From positions 15,306,001 through 15,370,000 of the forward strand of contig OZ005601.1 in the NCBI GenBank assembly GCA_963930655.1: a DNA stretch of 64,000 bases. Reading direction: 5' to 3'. Within the stretch, counting starts at the first letter, position 1. Every line of letters begins with the position of its first letter. The notes under the pieces were generated by a model that saw only the letters and a program-made list of their open reading frames with translations, was not told the DNA's origin and searched no databases. A program made the position numbers and the translations under genes. Positions 1 to 10,945 of this stretch are shown piece by piece. This stretch comes from Myrica gale. Taxonomy: Eukaryota; Streptophyta; Magnoliopsida; Fagales; Myricaceae.

Positions 1-684
1 AAAACAAATAAACTTGGTATGCCGATGATTATTATTTTCAAAAAATAAAGTAAAGGTCCATGCATCAATATAATCATAATATGAAATATTTTTTATATTG
101 CGAAAAGGTTTAGATAATGCACGTAGGGTCCAAGGCTGACCCCATTCTTTTGAAGAAATTATTCGTCGAATAGTAAACTTTGAAAAACCAACTCTAGAAA
201 AGTCGAATTTACCTGGGGTTTGCTCAAATTCAACTGATTTTGTATCCTGCAAAATATGTTGATAAAAAGGTTGAGTGAACATTGGATTTCTTGGAACATA
301 GTTCCATCCTGGTGGTAAAATTTGAGAAGCAACCTGATATGGATCACTCAAAGTATGATATGGATCTTCAATGATACACACATGTCTGATATATGACTTG
401 GGAATTAAAGGATTATTACCTGGCAAAGGAGGTAAGGATGCAGAAGATGCACAGGGAGATGATATTGATGATATTACTTTTTGACTAAAGGTATCATTCA
501 TTGGAGGAAGAGGAGAAGGGACACGTGGTCCTGCTATTGGAGGAATTTGGCATAAAACAGTAAATTGATTATTTGTTAGAACAGATCCAGGACGAGGTCC
601 TGGAGGTCTAGTATTTCCTCGATAGAAAAAAGGAGGTAAAGGAGGAAAATTAGAAGATTGATCAGAAGAGGATTTTTTACTCAT
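1..684 (-). CDS. Second ORF of the caulimovirid-like element (partial, off left edge)
   Basis: An uninterrupted frame of 228 codons begins with ATG at 684-682, only 5 bases past the RNase H stop (692-690), and is still open at base 1. The first ~75 residues are Pro/Ser-rich and look disordered. After this comes a folded-looking segment with many aromatics, including an 'EWG' motif near 510-530 nt into the ORF and a Trp/Tyr-rich 'YYDYIDAW' motif near its visible end. I recall similar Trp-rich segments from plant pararetrovirus-like polyproteins but cannot name the domain. It carries no stop in 684 bases although the RT next door is broken. Confidence 0.5.
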   Translation of the reverse strand, partial: MSKKSSSDQSSNFPPLPPFFYRGNTRPPGPRPGSVLTNNQFTVLCQIPPIAGPRVPSPLPPMNDTFSQKVISSISSPCASSASLPPLPGNNPLIPKSYIRHVCIIEDPYHTLSDPYQVASQILPPGWNYVPRNPMFTQPFYQHILQDTKSVEFEQTPGKFDFSRVGFSKFTIRRIISSKEWGQPWTLRALSKPFRNIKNISYYDYIDAWTFTLFFENNNHRHTKFICF

Positions 685-689
685 TTTCC

Positions 690-2134
690 CTATAAAAATT
701 CACGAGTTAAGAAATCAGGAATAAAATTTTGAGATCCTTTGATGTATTCAATATCAAAATCAAAAGCGGATAAAATTCCTTGCCACCTGGCAAAGAGATG
801 TTTGGAAGCAAGATTTTTAACATCCTTTAACAAAATGTCTTTGGCAGAATGACAATCAACTCGGAATAAAAAAGTTTGATTTAATAAATAATCTTGGAAT
901 TTAGAGACACAAAGGACTATTGCCAAAACCTCTTGCTTAACAATACTATATTTTTGCTGCGTGGTATTCCATGCATGAGAATGATATTTTACTATTTGTT
1001 CTTTATCTGAATCTGGCATGCGTTGTTTTAATGTTCCACCATATCCAATGTTTGATGCATCTGTTTCAACTATTTTAAATGCATGTGGGGATGCTATTCC
1101 TAGGCATGGTAAATGTTTGACATGCTTTTTTATTTGTTGAATTATTTGTGTATGTGTGTCTGTCCAAGGAGAAGGTTTCTTTTTTAATCGGTCAAATAAA
1201 GGTTTACATAGTTTTCTTAAATCTTTATAAAATTCACCCATATAATTTAAACTACTAAGAAAACGTTGAAGCTGTTCTTTATCAATTATTTTATCAGCAA
1301 ATTCAATGGCACGTGATATAGGTGTGATAGTTCTTGATATATATTATGACCCAAAAATCTTATATTTGTCTGAAATAATTTTATTTTTGGAGCTGATACA
1401 ACTAATCCATTTTGTTCAATTATATTTTTAAATTTTTTAAGGTGATACCAATGTTGTTTATAGATTTGGAAAAAATTAAAACATCATCAATATATACTAA
1501 AGCAAAAGAAGTATAAGGATTAAATATATCATTCAAAATATTTTGAAATTCAGAAGGGACATTTTTCAAACCAAAAGGCGTAACATTCCATTCAAAATGA
1601 CCAAAAGGAACTGTAAAAGCAGTTTTATATCTATCTTTTTCATCAATTTGAATTTGATAATATCCAGATTTCATATCAAATTTAGAAAAAAATACAAGCA
1701 TCATGTAAACGATTAAGTAAATCTTTTTTATTAGGAATTGGATATCTTATCCATCTTAAAGTTTTGTTTAAAGGTTTATAATTAATAACAAAACGGGGAA
1801 CTCCATGTTCTTTTTCTGCAGTATTCATAACATAAAAAGCAGCACAACTCCAAGGGGATTTAGAAGGACGTATTAATTTTTTATCAAGTAGAGATTTAAT
1901 TTCCTTTTTACAAATTTCTAAAAATTCTTGATTCATTTGTATTGGTCTGGCTTTTGTAGGTATATTCTTTTCAGAGAATTCAGGTTCATAAGGAAGAGTT
2001 ATTATGTGTTGTTTACGATTCCAGAAAGCATTAGGAACAGAAGAGCAAATAGTATCTTCTAATATTTGTTGATATTTTTGTATATCTTGTTGTAACTGTT
2101 TATCATTGATTTGTTTATCTATTTGTTTATGCAT
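690..2134 (-). pseudogene. Caulimovirid-like reverse transcriptase/RNase H, two frameshifts
   Basis: Three frames together cover one RT-RNase H. The N-terminal fingers/palm lie at about 1695-2134, the palm with the catalytic YIDD box at about 1420-1690, and the connection plus RNase H at 690-1343. The RNase H part has the expected TDAS acidic motif and ends in the conserved 'DFLTR' style tail of this family. Breaks: the frame changes near 1690, within the palm, and again near 1325-1345, where the RNase H frame meets a TAA at 1344-1346. The reading direction continues from the protease at 2154-2714. The product would copy pregenomic RNA to DNA in the cytoplasm; this copy cannot make it in one frame. 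Confidence 0.78.
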
Positions 2135-2153
2135 ACTTTTTTTTGTAAAAAAT

Positions 2154-2714
2154 TTAAATGCGATGAATTTTTGTTTGATTTAAAATATTAATTTCTTTAG
2201 ATATAGAAATATTTTTTAAAGCTTGAATATCTCTAGAAAAAGAAGGATAATAAAAATCAAATGTAACTTCATGACCTAAAACACGAGAAGTTATTCCTTT
2301 TTTAGTAACAATAAATGGATATAATAAAGATAAAAAAGGATTACCTAATATAACTTTAGAAGTTAAATTTTTTACTAAAACAAAAGTAGTTTGAAAACAA
2401 AATCCATTATTACAAATATGTACATTTGGTATTTTATAGTTTATTACCATTTTCTTTCCATCAGCTTGAGATAATTTTTCAGTGGATTTTTCAAAATATT
2501 TAGAATCAATTAAACCTTCTTGTATACAGTTTAAATCAGCACCGGAATCTATTAATGCAACAGTTGTAAATGACAAATCTTTTATACGAATAGTTACTTC
2601 AGAATACCATTTTTGAAAAATAATCTTATCAATTATTTGAATAAAAGCTTCAATAGGTATTTCAGGAGGATTTTCAGAAGTAGAGGGTATATCAGATATT
2701 TGTAAAGTATTTTC
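2154..2714 (-). pseudogene. Retropepsin-like aspartic protease segment
   Basis: The frame is open from 2714 down to the stop at 2154. The catalytic motif is DSGAD, preceded by a hydrophobic 'ALI' strand, and a later 'VILGNPFL' segment is the usual second conserved strand of retropepsins. The role is to cleave the viral polyprotein. The frame is cut at 2714/2715 by the solo LTR; the upstream part resumes on the other side at 6184. The RT frame starts 20 bases after the protease stop, so they were probably one polyprotein, now separated by a small break. Confidence 0.75.
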
Positions 2715-2999
2715 TGTGAGACCCCAACTTTTTCTATCCTTGTAACAGAATTATGACTCCTTAAGATGTGTCCTAATTATGGAGAAAGGTAGGTATAGGG
2801 GAATTAATCTAAGGATATGTCTAGGTGAATATTTCCCCTAGCACTTTGTGCATCTATATTGTAATTGAATTGATATGTTGTTGTAATTTTAACAATATTG
2901 AAATTGAGTATTTGGGGACTTAGTTGAAATAATTGGAGGATCACAATTAGGGTGTTGGAATAAGAAGATTTTTCTTAGCACCCTGTTTTTAGGTGACAT

Positions 3000-3175
3000 T
3001 GCGCTCGACCAGCGGGCAACAGGCGCTCGAGCGGCCCTAAGGAAATATGATGGACAGTGCCTTGACGTTTGACCAACGCTCGACAGGTGCTCGAGCGGCC
3101 CTTGGGAATTCTACGCAGTGAAATAGACAGTAAGTTGGCGCTCGACCGGTGCTCGACTGGCGCTCGAGCGGGACC
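3000..3175. repeat. GCTCGAGC/CGCTCGAC palindrome cluster in LTR
   Basis: Several copies of CGCTCGAC and GCGCTCGAGCGG occur within 175 bases, and a second cluster of the same motif sits at 4440-4590 in the same solo LTR. The motif is nearly palindromic and CpG-containing in otherwise AT-rich DNA, which suggests a protein-binding or regulatory array in the LTR rather than chance. Confidence 0.6.
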
Positions 3176-3795
3176 AGTTAAAATTCCATATATGATGAAT
3201 TTGGAGTTCCAATGGAAGACTTGTGAACCCTAACATTGAGGAAAGTTGTATAAGCTTAGTTAAGAAATTTATTGAGGTTAAGACGGTGGGAAGTCGATAG
3301 ACATTAGCCCAGACATGGTATGATGTAAAGTATTGAGTAAGGGATAGTGTAAGGATTATATTGAGGATGTATGTATGGATAATTAATTTCAAGTTGTGTT
3401 TAGGGGGATTTTTCCCCTAACGTTTTATGAGTTTTAAGCTAAGATATGACTGTGTTATTAATTGCCATTAGATTTGAGCAATTGAGATTGATGAAATTGT
3501 TTTATTAATGGAAATTGTCCCTAAGTTACAAGATTTGGAAATATTTTAATTAGGGGCTTTAGCCTTGGAAATATGAGAATCCTTGGAACAAAAATGAGGA
3601 GACATATTAGAGTTAATTGTGGGAGTGACAGAAAAGAAAAATGAGTTGTCATGAGGGGCAGAAAAGGAAAAGAGGGGAGAAATGGAGGGCAGAAAGGGAA
3701 AGAAGGGGGGAAGGGCAATTTTGCTTTTTCCCTTCCCCCAAGCCCCTTTATGTATAAGCAACCCCCCCCATTCCCACAAAATCATTTGCCCTAGC

Positions 3796-3965
3796 TCCCA
3801 CCGAAGAAGAGAAGAGAAGAGAAGAGAAGAAGAAGAACAAGAAGAAGATGAAGAAGAAGAAGAAGAAGAAGAAGAAGAAGAAGAAGAAGAAGAAGAAGAG
3901 AAGAGAAGAGAAGAAAGAAGAAGAAGAAGGAAGAGGAAGAAGAAGAGAAAGAAAAGAAAGAAGGA
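3796..3965 (+). repeat. GAA/AGAAG microsatellite in solo LTR
   Basis: This is an almost pure GAA run with GAGAA variants. All long frames over it are homopolymeric (Glu/Arg-rich on +, Ser or Phe-rich on -) and should not be taken as proteins. A matching GAA tract occurs at about the same relative place in the related LTR (48937-49047), so the tract belongs to the LTR family. Confidence 0.85.
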
Positions 3966-6179
3966 GGTGAGGGATTTCAGCCCTTCTTGGCCGACCAAGC
4001 CACCACCCATTTCTCTCATTTCCTCTTCTTTCCATTAATGGTTGTTGGTTGTTGGTTGTGGTTGTGGAGTTTATTGGTTTTCTCCTTGTGTATATGTTGA
4101 GATTCATGTGTTTTCTTTGAAGAAAATGTAGATCTAGTGAGTTTAGAGAGTTGTAAGGATTGTGCACAAAACCATGGAGAATGTGGTTAGATCTGGGAAT
4201 TTATACACAAGAGAAACGATTATGCACTCTAGGTGTTTGATAAAAAGACCAAGAGAGGAGTAAGAAATGCAATAACTTAATTTATGAGATGGACTCATGT
4301 TTTAGCTGAGAGATTGAGTTGGAATGAGTTGAAATGTGATAAAGTTTAAGTCTTGTATATGAGGTTATAAGAGGAGAGCATGTTAAGACAAATTTCGTGT
4401 GTGTTGGATGTATAATGTGTGTTTGGTGTCTGAAAAATGGTCATGCGCTAGACAGGCGCTCGAGCACCCTTCAAGAATTATTCATGCAGTAAGTTCACGC
4501 TCGACAGGCGCTCGAGCACCCTTCAAGAATTATTAGTGCAGTAAGTTCACGCTCAACGAGCGCTCGACCGGCGCTCGAGCGGCTTCTTTGAATTTCATGA
4601 AATTTTTCCTAAATTTCTAAGTTTCCTATTGACCTATTAGAAGACCCTACTAGGTTTTTCACTTAAGAAAATACCTTGTGGTGTAAGACCACCAAGTAGA
4701 AGTCAAGGATATGGATGATTTTGTATGACGAAGTATGAGTTATTGAATGAGGAATAAGGACGATTTTGTAAACCTGTGAATAACAATAATATGATCCAAT
4801 TGTAGGTAAAGGGACATTCAACCCACAAGCAAGCGAAGTAAGAGGAGTTTACGTTTGTAAGTGAAAATTGTAAGTGAAAACTTACTTGTTACGAAAACTG
4901 GAATGATACGCAACATGTTTTTATGAACAAGCATAACTTGTTTATAACCAAGCATGACAAGTTATTTCTCAACAAGCATGACATAGTATACGTATTTGCA
5001 TGAAAGCATGAAAGAAGTTTATGTGCAAATGAAAACATGAAAGTTTTATGAGATCAAGAAAGTTTTATGAGATATTTGTCATCAAGCATGACACGTCATG
5101 AGCATTTGCATGATTCTCTTAAAGAAAAAGAAAGTTTTGTGCAAATGAAAGTATGAGAAGCATTTTATGATAAGTTGATTACTCATCATCAAGCACGACA
5201 TGAATACATCATGATCATTTGCATTCATTTTTCTCATAAGAAAGGAGAAATTTTATGCAAATGAAAGTACCATTTTTATGCTACTTTATGACAAGTTAGT
5301 TAACGAACCCAAGTCGGTCGGTACAGTACCAAGTCAAGAAGGTGCATCCATACCGAAGGACGTTTACGTGAAGGATGGATGTCACCTAGGGCACCCATAC
5401 CGAATGATGCTTGCAAGAAGGATGGGTAGCCCAGGAGGTTGTGAAATCACACTGAAGGATGCTTGCAAGAAGGTGTGAACCTCCGTGGATCGTGTCTAGC
5501 CACTGAAGGACGAATGCGAGAAGGTGTGCTAGCTCGACCATATGTAGGGTCCCCAAGGGAAATAGGGGACAATTCAAGTTTAAGTGCATGCTTATGATTT
5601 CAAGTTCAAGTGAATGCTTATGATTTCAAGTTCAAGTGCATGCTTACGATTTTAAGTTCATAATTATGAGTTCAAGAACAAGTTCATGGTTTCAAACTCA
5701 CGATTTCAAGTTCATGTTTCTAAACCATGATTTCAAGTCCATGTTTTAATTATAATTCCGTACTGAGTCTTTCGACTCACAATTTTAAATTGTATTACTC
5801 CAGATAACGTTTCAGGAGGGGAAATCTAGAAGAGGAACCGACGGGAATGACCTCTTGTCTTTTGTTGTTCATTAGAGGATTCAAGATGTATTATAAAGAT
5901 GTTATGAGTAGGTCAATGTGAAGAGGATTTGATGGAATCCCTTAGATCATGTACTTCATCTGTGCAGTCATGCGATGTCATTAAGACGCTTGCTCTATTT
6001 CGAGGAAGTCGTTTTGGGTAAGTTGAAAACATAGTAAATGTCTTGGGCCCGTCTTTCTCAGTTGTTTGTATAAAAAAAAAAATTCCGCTGCAAGATTAAG
6101 AGTAAACGCTGGAACATTCATTGAGTGGATGTTCGCGGCTGTCATTAACCCCCTTCGGGCTAGCGTTCGGGGCGTGACA

Positions 6180-7640
6180 TTTTCATCGTATACATTTCTT
6201 TGAGATTTTAATAAACAAATTTCAGATAATAAGTGATCTGTTATGTTTGTTAAATTTATCTGAGTATTTTGTAATTCTTTTATTTCTTGTTTAAGAACTT
6301 GTATTTCTTTTTGTAAATCATTAATAGTAGCAGGTTTATTATTAGAAGTAAATCGTGCTAATATTTTATTATAGTCATAATGTGTTTCTGGGATTAATTT
6401 ATTATTGCTAAAAGAAGAGCAATGTTGTAATTCTAAATTTTTCATTTTTAAAAGATAAGCTTGTTGTAATTCTGGATCTTTTATTTGTGTAATAGTTCTA
6501 GTAATAATTGATCAGATTTAGATAAAACTAATATTTGTTTTTGGGAAAAGTACTGAAACAGTCCCTGTGGTTTCACGTTTTGACAAAATAATCCCTGTGG
6601 TTTCAAGTTGAACGCGTTAGTCCCTGTGGTCAGCAAGTTGTTGCAATGCAGTCCCTCCGTCAACTCACTTAACGGTCAAAGCTTCTAAGAGGACCTTTTT
6701 GTTACATGATGCATACCTCAGGGACTAATTTGTCAAAAGGTGATACCACATGAACTAATTTGTAGGTCCCTGTGGTATCATCTTTTGACAAATTGGTCCC
6801 TGAGGTATGCATCATGTAACAAAAAAGTCTTCCCGGAAGCTTTGACCGTTAAGTGGGTTGACGAAAATCTAACGGGTGGACATTTTTGTTACATGATGCT
6901 TACCTCAGGGACTAATGTGTTCAAGTTGAAACCACATGGACCAATTTGTCAAACCGTGAAACCACAGGGACTGTTTATGTACTTTACCCTTTGTTTTTTA
7001 CAGGTACAATTTTCTTCATCAAAACAATTACATATTTGTACTTCATCATTATCAGAAGAAGAAGTTTCATAAGCAAAAGAAGAGGTAATATTCTCATGTG
7101 TGGAATGTTGTGGAGATTTTTTATTAAAAAATATTTTAAACAATTGATTTTTTATTTCGGGAGATATATCTAATTCTTTTAATTTTTTTTAACATAACAT
7201 TTGTTCGCAAAATGACCAGTTTTTCCACATTTCCAACAAGTAATATCTTTTTTCAATTTTGATTTATGTTGTGGTTTTCTACTCGAGTATTTTGGTTTAT
7301 ATTGTTTTTGTTTATAATGCTTATATTTTATTTTATTTATAGTATGGTTTATTATTTTAATATTTTTTATGTTTATGACTTTTAGAGGGAGGTATTGGAT
7401 TAGAGTAACCATATTGTTCACAAAAGAATCCTAACTCTTTTTAGTATGTTTTTTTCTCAATTTCTAAAGTTTTCTTTATTTTTATATCATTACATATAAG
7501 TAAACCAACTCGATTAATAATATTTATCAATATATATATATATTAATGTTTTGTTATTCCACACCTAATAGTGGAGATCCCACAGATATGATATTTTGTT
7601 CTTTTTGTTCATTTGCATTGATTGTACTCATGTCATAAGT
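6180..7640 (-). pseudogene. Coat/zinc-knuckle part of the caulimovirid-like polyprotein
   Basis: Reading down from 7640, a short N-terminal segment with an ATG near 7632 is followed by a degraded AT-rich gap. Then comes a basic stretch ending in a CCHC knuckle of spacing C-X2-C-X4-H-X4-C (about 7190-7240), typical of pararetrovirus coat or retroelement Gag. After it lies an acidic segment with a second Cys cluster of CNC/CTC type (about 7000-7060). It is interrupted by the MITE at 6543-6989 and then continues as a predicted coiled coil with many Gln/Glu/Leu (about 6190-6360). It ends at the solo LTR. Spacing suggests parts of the coat region are already lost around 7440-7560. Confidence 0.62.
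6543..6989. mobile_element. Mutator-type MITE, 9-bp TSD
   Basis: A 447-bp element with long terminal inverted repeats. The left end GGGAAAAGTAC and the right end GTACTTTACCC are followed inward by matching 'ACAGTCCCTGTGG/CCACAGGGACTGT' stretches. A perfect 9-bp target duplication, TTTGTTTTT (6534-6542 and 6990-6998), is the length made by Mutator-like transposases. It has no coding capacity. It sits in the caulimovirid-like coat region. Confidence 0.88.
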
Positions 7641-8230
7641 TTATTTATTTAATTTCTTTATGGCGGGTTGAATTAAATCAACCATTAGAGCTCAATGGAG
7701 AGAAATCTACAAATAATCAATTAATGAAAATTCAAAAGAATAGCCAGAATAATTCTAGACTATTCTAAAACAAAAATCTGCAATGTGCACGGCTCACAAT
7801 TCTGCAATGCCCATGGCTCGTGTGATTTGGAAAAAAACATTCCCTGCAACCAAAGCTTCGTCGAGAATGGCCTCTAGCCACAAAGAACAACATCGTCATT
7901 GTTGGGTCAACGCTACAAAAACTCGGCGTCGTCGGTGAAGGAGGAGGTATTATTGACGCACTGCACATCGTCGGCGAAAGGTGAACAAACCTTGACGATC
8001 TGAACGTCGTAGGACACAGAGCAATCGATGATAGGTTCAAAATGATGGACTCTTCACTGACGACTGCTCAACCATTCTCCCAACGCCATTCAAGGTCGGC
8101 GCAACATCAACTCGACAACCGAATGTCGTGGCTGAATGGCTCCAGTGACGATTTTGTGTAGTTTTGGCGACGGCAGCGCTCGTCGGAGGAGCCCGATATT
8201 CTTGTAGTGGTGGATACAAGATTTTTATAA
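7641..8230. other. Unassigned DNA between viral element and FAR1 remnant
   Basis: No recognisable gene. The segment at 7860-8220 is richer in CG than its surroundings and has short frames on the minus strand (8219-8037, 8040-7765) with no recognised motif. It may hold intron or upstream sequence of the FAR1-related pseudogene that begins at about 8231. Confidence 0.4.
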
Positions 8231-8489
8231 AGTCCGAGAGAAGTGGGCTATGGTGTATGGGAGAAATACTTTTTCTGCAGGTAAGAAAAGCACACAGCTT
8301 AGTGAGAGCTTTAATTCTCGGCTAAGAGATTATTTGAAGTCTGATTTGGATCTGGTAAAGTTTTTCAAGCACTTTGAAAGGGCTATCGACGATCTGCGCT
8401 ACAATGAAGTGTGTGCAAACTATAATATGAGTCAAAAAATTTCAATTTTGAAGGTTAATATTCATTTGCTAAGGCATGCCAGAGGTATC

Positions 8490-9390
8490 TGTTGGCTTTC
8501 GTGCACAATCGAGATTTTGATGATTTCAATAAACGGATCAAATTTATAAAATTGACATCTTCAAAGACAAAGACGACTTGATAAAAGAGTCAAAGACTTG
8601 AAGAAAGAAGAACAAGAATATGCAAAGAGCTCAAAGTGAAGATTCAAGACCTTAGGGTATAATCCTTGTAACTCTTTATTTATAACTAATGTCTATGACT
8701 GTTCGGAGAGCCCTATAAAGCCTTTGGCAACAAGACGGGCTTTGATTCTATAATAAATAAAAATAGAAATTATCTTTCTCTTTTTGGTATTTAGCCCTTC
8801 TTTGATGAAATCTTGACTCCTAAGCCGGTCTCTCCCTCAGCGGAACAAGGAGGAAGTGGAGTCTTGGTCAGAGCAAGCCGCCCTATTCTATTACAAGGAT
8901 TTGAATCACACACTTGCATATCTTTGAGAGTGTATATCTTAAGCTTGGTGAGGTGTTTCCTTTAGTGAGGTTGTTCACTAAAGAAGAAGCTTTGAGAGTG
9001 TATATCTCAAGCTTGGTGAGGTTGTGAGTGGTGAGCCAAAAAACCACTTGGGTGGGTTTGAGTGTTGATCCCGGGAAAACACTTGTATGGTTCACTAGCA
9101 CCCGGAAGCTAGTGTGTAAAGCTATTGAAGATAGTGGAAAACCTTAAGGCTCGGTGAAGGAGCTTGAGGGGTGGATGTAGGCGGGTTTGCCGAATCACCT
9201 AAAAAATCACGTGTTTGTTTTCTCTATCCCTACTCTTTACATTTAGCACTTACATACTTGTTATATCATTATACTTGTGCTAAATTAGTATTTACTTTGC
9301 AAACACGGTTTTGAGGGGTTAATATTGAAGAGTTTAGAAAACCAATTCACCCCCTCTTGGGTTGCCTTAATCATGAAACTAGGACTCACA
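8490..9390 (+). repeat. 5' LTR of the Sirevirus-like element (rearranged)
   Basis: It shares its start (8490-8683) and its last ~450 bases with the 3' LTR. The middle differs: about 210 bases at 8684-8896 have no match in the 3' LTR, while the 3' LTR's 11930-12480 segment, including its GGTCGACC cluster, is missing. Two near-repeats of 'GAGAGTGTATATCT' flank the junction at 8925-9010, so a deletion by unequal pairing is plausible. Confidence 0.85.
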
Positions 9391-9392
9391 AT

Positions 9393-9404
9393 TGGTATCA
9401 GAGC
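9393..9404 (+). other. Primer-binding site (tRNA-Met type)
   Basis: TGGTATCAGAGC begins two bases after the 5' LTR end, the usual position. It matches the 3' end of initiator tRNA-Met, which primes most copia elements. Confidence 0.92.
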
Positions 9405-9444
9405 TTGGTGCTCTTTATACAAGATTTAAACATCTTGAGTTAGA

Positions 9445-10945
9445 ATGACAACTACAAGCTTCAACACTCAAGTTGAAGGGCTTTCCACTCTTAGACCACC
9501 ATTTTTTGACGGAAATGATTATGCATATTAGAAAGCTAGGATGAAAATCTATCTTCAATCCATTGATTATGATTTATGGTTATGCACTTTGAATGATCCA
9601 CATATTCCCACAAATAAAGTTGGAGAGGTTGAAACCCTTAAAAACGAAAATGAATATAGTGACCTAGACAAAAGGAAAATCTCTTTAAATGCTAGAGCTG
9701 TGAACATTATTTACTGTGCTTTAGAAAGAAATGAATTTAATAGAATTTCTTCTTGCACAAATGCTAAGGAAATTTGACATGCTCTAGAAATTACTCATGA
9801 AGGAACAAGCCAAGTTAAAGAGTCAAAAATCAATATGCTTGTTCATAATTATTAATTGTTTAAAATGACACCAGAGGAATCAATTACTATCATGTATACT
9901 AGATTTACCACAATTATAAATGCTTTGAATACACTTGGTAAATCTTATACTAACTCCGATTTGATGAGAAAAATCCTTAGGTCACTACCAAAGGCATGGG
10001 AGGCCAAAGTGACCACCATACAAGAAGCCAAGGATCTCACCAAACTTCCTCTGGATGAGTTAAAAGAAGATGACCCATGAGATCCAAATGCTTGAGAATG
10101 AAGATGAGAGCAAAAAGAAGATGAGGATCGCTTTCAAATCTTCAACAATGAAAGATGGGGATGACAAAGAGGAAGATATAGTCTTAATGACTAGAAAGTT
10201 CAAGAACTTCCTCAAGAGCAAGAAAGGAAGGAAAAACCTCAAATACAAGAAGACATCTTGGAAGACTAACAATGAAAGTTCCTCCTCCTCTAAAGAAGAA
10301 GAAGATGGAGAAATTGCCAACATGTGTTTCATGGCATTTGAAGATACTGATGAGGATGATGATGAGGTACACTCTTCCGATGATGAGCATGAAACTTCTT
10401 ATAGTGAGCTTCAAAATGCTTTTAATGATCTGTTATGTCAATTCGAACTACTAGGTTCAAAATATACATCTTTGAAAAAGAAACTAATTTTGATCTCCAA
10501 TGAAATTGATTTATTGAAAAATAAGAGAAACACTCTAAAGCTTGAAAATGATTTATCACAACAAAAAGCTTTAGAATTTGAAAATGAAAAGGTTGCTTTG
10601 AACAACAAGATTGTTTCTTAAAGCAAAATTATTGAGAAGTTTACTAAAGGAAGCGAAACCTTGGGAAACATGCTTAGTAGTCAAAGATGTGTCTTTGACA
10701 AAAGTGGCTTAGGCTACAAGCCTTCAATTCACCAAAACTATTTTAAGAATTATTTTGTGAAGGCTAAATCTTTTAATGCACCTACTCAAACATGTCATTT
10801 TTGCAATAAAGATGGACATCTTATCTTTGATTGTGCATTAAAGAAACTTGGGAGCAAAACTCTCAAGAAGATATGGGTTCCAAAAGGAACCCAAACTAAC
10901 ATTGAAGGACCCAAGAAGGCTTGGGTACCAAAAATGCTTTCTTGA
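9445..10945 (+). pseudogene. Sirevirus-like Gag with multiple stops and a frameshift
   Basis: ATG at 9445 opens a Gag frame. It runs through a UBN2-like capsid domain (about 9480-10080: 'MTPEES', 'LRSLPKAWEAKV'), an acidic/basic linker, a long Leu/Lys/Glu coiled coil (10390-10620) and a CCHC knuckle CHFCNKDGHLIFDC (about 10793-10835). It ends with the 'WVPKGT' motif typical of this lineage. In-frame stops: TAG at 9529-9531 in place of a Trp codon, TGA at 9775-9777, TAA near 9853, and TAA near 10619. There is also a frameshift near 10060-10080. It cannot encode a full Gag. Confidence 0.85.

Larger units (their letters stand above)
2715..6179 (+). mobile_element. 3.47-kb solo LTR, Ty3 chromovirus (Del/Tekay-like)
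   Basis: The element starts TGTGAGACCCC and ends GCGTGACA, the TG...CA termini of an LTR. It is flanked by a perfect 5-bp duplication TTTTC (2710-2714 and 6180-6184). It interrupts a caulimovirid-like polyprotein frame that carries on either side. It has no gag or pol, so it is read as a solo LTR. Inside are clustered GCTCGAGC-type palindromes (3000-3175 and 4440-4590), a TATA-like tract near 3747-3760, a long GAA run (3800-3960), AAGCATGAC-type short repeats (4920-5220) and a segment at 5277-5560 shared with the LTRs at 45306-48010 and 48419-51858. The clade is inferred from the GGGGCGTGACA end. Confidence 0.85.
1..7640 (-). mobile_element. Endogenous caulimovirid-like (pararetrovirus) element, decayed
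   Basis: On the minus strand this reads, from high to low coordinate: a CCHC zinc knuckle, a Cys-rich acidic/coiled-coil stretch, an aspartic protease, reverse transcriptase, RNase H and a second ORF that runs out of the window at base 1. No integrase lies between RNase H and the next ORF, which starts about 5 bases after the RNase H stop; this favours a plant pararetrovirus over a Ty3 element. It is inactive: two frameshifts in RT, plus two later insertions (2715-6179 and 6543-6989) with clean target duplications. No LTRs of its own are seen. Genus cannot be assigned by eye; an unusual Ty3-derived element is the alternative. Confidence 0.72.

Noticed and set aside
3546..4167. Long frames over the GAA tract (Glu-rich on +, Ser- or Phe-rich on -)
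   Set aside because: They exist because a pure trinucleotide repeat has no stops in several frames at once; no other coding sign.
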